Source: Pararhodobacter sp. CCB-MM2 (GTDB lineage: Bacteria; Pseudomonadota; Alphaproteobacteria; Rhodobacterales; Rhodobacteraceae). Taken from it: a DNA stretch of 64,000 nt. Below the pieces are notes generated by a model. That model worked only from the letters and a program-made list of their open reading frames with translations, did not search any database and was not told where the DNA came from. Below, in pieces: positions 59,582 through 64,000 of the stretch (positions are counted from its first letter, which is position 1; each line of letters starts with the position of its first letter). Position numbers and translations under genes: made by a program. The stretch covers positions 1 to 64,000 of the forward strand of contig NZ_LRRR01000026.1 in NCBI RefSeq assembly GCF_001691415.1, read 5' to 3'.

Positions 59582-59705
59582 GTTCTTAGCTGTCAAGCGA
59601 GTCCGAGGAAATCGGTTAGTCTTTCGGTTACCCTAACGCGGCTGACGCGACGCTTCGGTGAAGTTCCCCCTTGCCATTTGCGACGGTATGATTACCTCCG
59701 CCGGC

Positions 59706-60317
59706 ATGAGCGAACCCGCCCCCATGATGCCCCCGATGCCCAAGCCCGAGAGTGAGGCCACGCCTTGCCACTCGGCTGAGTTGCTTTTGCATCTGGCGCG
59801 ACTGGTCCACGGCGGCAGTGCCGATTGCAGCCTGACGGCGGTGCAATGGACGGCGCTACGCTACTTCGCCTCGGCCAACCGGTTCTCGCGCACGCCGTCC
59901 GCCTTCTCCGAGTTCAACGCGACGACGCGCGGCACCGCCTCGCAGACCGTCAAGTCGTTGATCGGACTGGGCCTGCTGGAGAAGCGCGCGCACGAAAGCG
60001 ACGGACGCTCGTTCCTGATCGAATTGACCGACGCCGGGCGCTCCAAGCTGGAACATGACCCGCTGGCCGACCTGATCGCCTGCATCCGCGAGCTGCCGCC
60101 GGCCCGCCGCGCGGCCTTCCGCGACACGCTGGGCGAGCTGGCCGAACAGCTGTCACGCAAGCGCGCCGCCCCGGTGTTCGGCAAATGCGGCGATTGCGGC
60201 CATTGCGACACGTCGAAGCCGGACAGCACCTTCTGCCGCTGCACGCAGCTGATGCTGTCGGGGCAGGACATGAGCACCCTGTGCATCGATTTCGCGCCCG
60301 GCGCGAACAAGCGCTAA
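59706..60317 (+). CDS. MarR-type winged-helix regulator with C-terminal Cys cluster
   Basis: A protein of about 203 residues. The middle is a MarR-like winged helix (TAVQWTALRYFASANRFSRTPS, TASQTVKSLIGLGLLEKRAHESDGRSF). The C-terminus carries six Cys: C-x2-C-x2-C, C-x-C and one more (GKCGDCGHCDTSKP, TFCRCTQ, TLCIDF). This could hold a metal or Fe-S cluster and make the regulator redox- or metal-sensitive. The start is uncertain; ATG at 59688 and GTG at 59658 are in frame. It is divergent from rpoH2 and shares its upstream inverted repeat. Confidence 0.75.
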   Translation: MSEPAPMMPPMPKPESEATPCHSAELLLHLARLVHGGSADCSLTAVQWTALRYFASANRFSRTPSAFSEFNATTRGTASQTVKSLIGLGLLEKRAHESDGRSFLIELTDAGRSKLEHDPLADLIACIRELPPARRAAFRDTLGELAEQLSRKRAAPVFGKCGDCGHCDTSKPDSTFCRCTQLMLSGQDMSTLCIDFAPGANKR

Positions 60318-60394
60318 GCCGCGCTATTTCAACGCCTTTCCCCGGTTGACTTGGCCCCTGACGGGTCGCACTCTGCGTCAAAACGGAGGCTGCG

Positions 60395-61315
60395 ATGATC
60401 CCTGTCCTGACCCGCGAGGCGGTCGAACCCCTTCTCGACTGGATCGCCCTGACCGAGGCGATGCGCGCCGGCCACCGCCGCCCGCCCGCCGAGATCGAGG
60501 ATGTGCTGCTGTCGCGTGGCGATGACCGCCTGTTGTCGCGCGCTGCCTGGATCGACGGCATGGGCATCGGCGTGAAATCCGTCAGCGTCATGCCCGGCAA
60601 TACCGCACGCGGATTGCCCAGCATTCAGGGCGCTATGCTGATCTTCAATGACGACACGGGTGCCATCGAGGCCGTGATCGACAACGCGCTGATCACCCGC
60701 TGGAAAACCGCCGGCGACTCGCTTCTGGGCGCGCGGCTGCTGGCCCGGCCCGAGGCCAACCGCTACCTGATCGTCGGCGCCGGCAATGTCGCCGCCTCGC
60801 TAATCGAGGCCTTCCGGGCCTGGAAGCCGAATCTCGACATCACCGTCTGGGCCCGCCGCCCCGAGGCCGCGCAGGCACTGGCCGACAGCCACAACGTGAC
60901 GGCCGCGACGGATCTGGAAGCCGCCGTGGCAGAGGCCGAGATCATTTCCTGCTGCACCATGGCCCGCGCGCCGGTGCTGAAAGGCGAATGGCTGCAGCCC
61001 GGCCAGCACATCGACCTGATCGGCGCCTATACCCCCGACATGCGCGAAGCCGACGACACCGCCCTGCAGCGTGCGCGCGTCTTCGTGGACAGCCGGGCGA
61101 CCACCCTGCCCCATATCGGCGAGCTGATGATCCCGCTGGCCTCGGGCGCGATCACCGAGGCGGACGTGCTGGGGGATTTCCACCAGCTAGTCGCCGGCGA
61201 GGTGGGGCGGATGACCGCGGATGAGATCACCTTGTTCAAGAATGGCGGCGGCGCGCATCTGGACCTGATGACGGGCCGGATGATCCTCGCCCGCTGGCGG
61301 GAATCGCAACGCTGA
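60395..61315 (+). CDS. Ornithine cyclodeaminase/mu-crystallin family protein
   Basis: A 306-residue NAD(P)-dependent enzyme of the OCD/mu-crystallin family. The Rossmann motif is YLIVGAGNVAASLIEAFRAW near residues 126-145; the substrate Lys is expected in GIGVKSVSVMPGN. True ornithine cyclodeaminases, lysine cyclodeaminases, ketimine reductases and alanine dehydrogenases share this fold, so the substrate is not settled. Single gene after the MarR regulator. Confidence 0.85.
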   Translation: MIPVLTREAVEPLLDWIALTEAMRAGHRRPPAEIEDVLLSRGDDRLLSRAAWIDGMGIGVKSVSVMPGNTARGLPSIQGAMLIFNDDTGAIEAVIDNALITRWKTAGDSLLGARLLARPEANRYLIVGAGNVAASLIEAFRAWKPNLDITVWARRPEAAQALADSHNVTAATDLEAAVAEAEIISCCTMARAPVLKGEWLQPGQHIDLIGAYTPDMREADDTALQRARVFVDSRATTLPHIGELMIPLASGAITEADVLGDFHQLVAGEVGRMTADEITLFKNGGGAHLDLMTGRMILARWRESQR

Positions 61316-61469
61316 GCGACTGAAATCACGGCGCATTTCGCGCTGCGTGAAATGTTCTTTCCAGTCCGCCCGCATATGGCACTAAAGTCGTAGTTCCATC
61401 TTAATCCCTTGACTTCAAGGCGCTCCGGCGGGTTTGAAGTCTCGGGATTCTTGGGAGGGAGCGAGCACC

Positions 61470-62435
61470 GTGGTGGGTGACGCAAACAATTCCGCCCCTC
61501 TGGTATCGGGAGATACCGGCGGGACGCCCCTGAAACTGGCGCTTCGTGAAGCGCAGGACTTCATCTTTCGCCGCAGCTTTTGGTGGCTGCATGGCGCCGG
61601 CATCGTCATGGCCGCCGTGGCGGGGCCCTTCCACACGATGCAGAACCTGACCCTGCAGGGCCGCTTCCTGTACTGGACCATCGTCATCCTGACCTTGGGC
61701 ATCCTGATCACCACGGTGTCGATCGTCGCCCGGGCGATCAACCGCGACCGGATGCATTGGGTGCCGGTGATCGTGCTGGCCTCGCTGGCGGCCACGCCCA
61801 TCGGGCTGGCCTTCGTCTGGCTGATGAACATCGTGGTGATCGGCCTGCCCGCGGACCCGCCCGGCCTGCCGTTGCTCAGCTATGTCGCGGTGCCGATGGT
61901 GCTGATCAACCTGATCGTCAACGCCTCGACCGAAGCGGATCGCCGCGAACTGGCCCGCCGGCGCGATTTCGAGAGCCGTTTTGGCGCCCGGTTCGAGACC
62001 GAGAGCCATCCTCCCGCCAACGATCTTGTGCCCGCCCTGCCCGAGGGGAGCGTGATGCCCCTGCCCGCGATCGAGCCCCTGCCCGAGCCCGCGGCCGACG
62101 CCGTCCCGCTGCTATTCGAAAAGCTGCCCGAAGAACTGGGCCAAGAGCTGATCTGCCTGCGGGCACAGGACCATTACGTCGAAGCGACGACCACGCGGGG
62201 CAGCGATCAGGTGCTGATGCGCCTGTCGGATGCCGAGCGTGATCTCGGCCGGTTCGACGGCATGCGCGTGCATCGCTCGTGGTGGGTGAACCTCGACCAT
62301 GTGACCGATATGGCCCGGACCGAGAATGGCGGAACGGAGCTGACCACCACGAATGGCATGGTGATCCCGGTCTCGCGCGGGCAGAAGGCCGCCCTGCGCG
62401 AAGCCCTCGACGAGCGGCGCAAGGCGGCCGAGTAG
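61470..62435 (+). CDS. Membrane-bound LytTR-type DNA-binding regulator
   Basis: A 321-residue protein with four membrane helices at about 35-155, a linker rich in Pro and Glu, and a C-terminal LytTR domain (about 220-312: ICLRAQDHYVEATTTRGSDQ, MRVHRSWWVNLDHV, VSRGQKAALREAL). It lacks a receiver domain, so it senses through its membrane part. The GTG start follows GGAGGG; a TTG at 61434 would add 12 residues. Target unknown. Confidence 0.82.
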   Translation: MVGDANNSAPLVSGDTGGTPLKLALREAQDFIFRRSFWWLHGAGIVMAAVAGPFHTMQNLTLQGRFLYWTIVILTLGILITTVSIVARAINRDRMHWVPVIVLASLAATPIGLAFVWLMNIVVIGLPADPPGLPLLSYVAVPMVLINLIVNASTEADRRELARRRDFESRFGARFETESHPPANDLVPALPEGSVMPLPAIEPLPEPAADAVPLLFEKLPEELGQELICLRAQDHYVEATTTRGSDQVLMRLSDAERDLGRFDGMRVHRSWWVNLDHVTDMARTENGGTELTTTNGMVIPVSRGQKAALREALDERRKAAE

Positions 62436-62436
62436 G

Positions 62437-63342
62437 TCACTCCAGTCGCGCCGGGAACCCCTCGGCACGCAAATCGGTCCCCAGCACGTCCTCCAGCAGC
62501 TTCACGATCTGCGTCGATTGCGCCGCCCCGCCATAGGCTGCGCGCCCCTTCAGGAAGGTCTGCTCGGCCGTCGAGGCCAGATCCAGCGGCACGCCGAATT
62601 CGCGCCCGAAGCCCATGGCGAAGCCCAGATCCTTCAGCGCCAGATCCATGGTGAAGGCGATGTCGTAGCTGCCGTTGAGGATCAGCTGACCCTCGGTCTC
62701 ATGCACGAAGGAATTGCCGGACGAAGCCGCGATGGCCTGCCAGGCCGTCTTCAGATCCAGCCCGCCGCGTTTCGCCAGCATCAGGGCCTCGCCGTCGGCG
62801 ACCAGATGGATGAAGGCCAGCATGTTGGTAATCACCTTGATGATCGCCGCCGAGCCCAGCTCGCCCATGTGGAAGAACTGCCCGCCCATCGCGTCGAGCG
62901 CGGGACGGTGCCGCGCGACGACCTCGGCCGGGCCGCCCGCCAACACGGTGATCTTGCCCTGCGCCGCCAGATGCACGCCGCCCGTCACCGGACATTCCAG
63001 CACGCCCATGCCCGCCGCCTGCGCGCGCTCGGCCAGCCGCAGCACGTCCTCGCGCCCCAAGGTGGACATCTCGATCCAGTCGGCGCCGGGCTTCATCGCC
63101 GGCAGGATCTGTGCCAAGACCGCCTCGCTCACCTTGGGCGAGGGCAGGCAGGTGAAGACAGCATCCGCGCCCGAGACCGCTTCGGCCGGGCTGTCGGCCC
63201 AAGCCACCCCCAACGCGTCGAAGCGCGCGCGGGCGGCCGGGTCGCGGTCATGCACGACCAGCTCGAACCCCGCCCCCGCCCCCGCCAGCGAGGCCGCGAG
63301 GTGCCCCCCCAGATTTCCCAAGCCGATATAGGCGTAGCGCAT
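62437..63342 (-). CDS. 3-hydroxyisobutyrate dehydrogenase-family oxidoreductase
   Basis: A 301-residue beta-hydroxyacid dehydrogenase. The dinucleotide motif YIGLGNLGGHLA is at the N-terminus, the substrate motif CPVTGGVHLAAQGKITVL near residue 117 and the catalytic Lys in SAAIIKVITNMLA near 170. Substrates in this family include 3-hydroxyisobutyrate, tartronate semialdehyde and 6-phosphogluconate; this one is not resolved. It converges with the LytTR gene with one base between stops. Confidence 0.88.
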   Translation of the reverse strand: MRYAYIGLGNLGGHLAASLAGAGAGFELVVHDRDPAARARFDALGVAWADSPAEAVSGADAVFTCLPSPKVSEAVLAQILPAMKPGADWIEMSTLGREDVLRLAERAQAAGMGVLECPVTGGVHLAAQGKITVLAGGPAEVVARHRPALDAMGGQFFHMGELGSAAIIKVITNMLAFIHLVADGEALMLAKRGGLDLKTAWQAIAASSGNSFVHETEGQLILNGSYDIAFTMDLALKDLGFAMGFGREFGVPLDLASTAEQTFLKGRAAYGGAAQSTQIVKLLEDVLGTDLRAEGFPARLE

Positions 63343-63463
63343 CCCTGCCTCCTGTCTGCCAAGGACTTCAGGCTGGCACGCCTCCCGCGCCCGGCGCGTC
63401 CAGAGGCGACAGGCAAAGCGTCGCTCGCGGAATGCGACGTCGCGTCACCTGCGACTGCGGGGG

Positions 63464-63880
63464 TTACTGCGCGTACCGCGCATGCGCCTGCAGCGGCATC
63501 GACGGCAAATCGAGGCAATCGCCATAGGCCCCAGCGAAATCCGAGGGGAAGTCGTCATTGACGAAGGTGATGGTGAAGCTGCCCCAATAGGACGACTTCG
63601 ACCCATCGGGCGCCACCATGTCGGTGACACAGGCCACATCCCCCTCGCCGGCGACCCAAACCCCGGTATACGTCCCGCGTCCGCCCATCATGTCGGCCCC
63701 AAGGCCCGGCACCATCAGGTGAACGCTCGTCGTGCCATCGGGATCGACCACGCCGAGATAGGCATCGGGCCCGCGCGTCTCCAGCCAGGCGATCTCGCCC
63801 ATGTTGGTGTCCCAGACCTCGTCCGCCAGCGCCGGGGTCGCCGCCACACAGGCGAGAAGCGCGAAAATCGTTCTGGTCAT
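63464..63880 (-). CDS. Small exported protein of unknown function
   Basis: A 138-residue protein with a clear signal peptide (MTRTIFALLACVAATPALA, cleavage before DEVWD). The mature part is acidic, with two Cys (ACVTDM and DCLDLP) that may form a disulfide. I do not recognise the family. The ATG follows GGGAGAG. The last 120 bases of the window, upstream of it, hold its promoter and no gene. Confidence 0.7.
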   Translation of the reverse strand: MTRTIFALLACVAATPALADEVWDTNMGEIAWLETRGPDAYLGVVDPDGTTSVHLMVPGLGADMMGGRGTYTGVWVAGEGDVACVTDMVAPDGSKSSYWGSFTITFVNDDFPSDFAGAYGDCLDLPSMPLQAHARYAQ

Positions 63881-64000
63881 CCAGTCTCTCCCTTGAACAG
63901 GTTATGGCCCGCCCAATCCGCGCGAGGCCGGAAATTCCGTCATAAAACGCCGTAACTGTGGCACGGAAAGCGCCCTCGATCACGCAAAAACACCGTGGGG

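Overview
This is a 64 kb, GC-rich chromosomal stretch of a member of the Rhodobacterales (Alphaproteobacteria), most likely of the marine roseobacter type. The clues are a DMSP lyase of the DddP family, a DUF1127 gene followed by an array of CCUCCUCCC-loop small RNAs (described in Rhodobacter sphaeroides as CcaF1 and CcsR), an RpoHII-like sigma factor, an FnrL-type site, an alphaproteobacterial GTTC-N7-GTTC LexA box and the dispersed Rhodobacteraceae repeat CCCCCTCGCCCTTCGGGC. I see no insertion sequence, prophage, CRISPR array or rRNA. Nearly all the DNA is ordinary core chromosome with short intergenic gaps.

Layout. 0.2-8.3 kb: trigger factor, a secreted alpha/beta hydrolase divergent from a 7TM-AraC regulator, tRNA-Leu(UAG), a solitary Hint-domain protein without its catalytic Cys, the NAD(P)HX repair enzyme, and glnB-glnA behind an NtrC-like site. 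8.3-12 kb: two unknown proteins, then a DUF3445 haem oxygenase gene divergent from dddP. 12-17 kb: an RND efflux pump and its adaptor. 17-21 kb: yfgM-bamB-der and an FnrL-controlled small Cys-rich protein. 21-27.6 kb: an enoyl-CoA hydratase/isomerase, then an OFA-family transporter whose upstream region carries three evenly spaced palindromes, preceded by a sensor kinase and an NtrC-family regulator with an altered GAFTGA loop. 27.7-35.3 kb: mraY-murF-murE-ftsI-ftsL-rsmH-mraZ (all minus strand), with a 1 kb gene-free leader carrying repeats.

36.3-38.8 kb: mrp/apbC, then the DUF1127 gene (ccaF1) and twelve consecutive CCTCC-loop hairpins, read here as six tandem CcsR ('cuckoo') sRNAs in three larger modules. 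38.8-44 kb: uvrD with a LexA box, a fatty acid desaturase, a class II glutamine amidotransferase, DUF6356, Lrp/AsnC. 44-50.4 kb: DUF1330, alaS, a transmembrane terpene cyclase-like protein, and ribB-ribH-nusB. 50.5-56.6 kb: a TetR regulator with a YhgE/Pip-like membrane protein, then a MotB/ZorB-like protein with a very long coiled coil and its MotA/TolQ-like partner behind chaC. 56.7-64 kb: DUF2125 and VanZ-like proteins, an RpoHII-like sigma factor, a Cys-rich MarR regulator, an ornithine cyclodeaminase homologue, a membrane LytTR regulator, a 3-hydroxyisobutyrate dehydrogenase homologue and a small exported protein.

The most notable systems are the expanded CcsR array with its probable sigma factor nearby, the transporter/two-component module with an unusual enhancer-binding protein and phased palindromes, and the stator-like MotA/MotB pair with 32-residue coiled-coil repeats. 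All functional statements come from reading the sequence and family knowledge; no database search was run.
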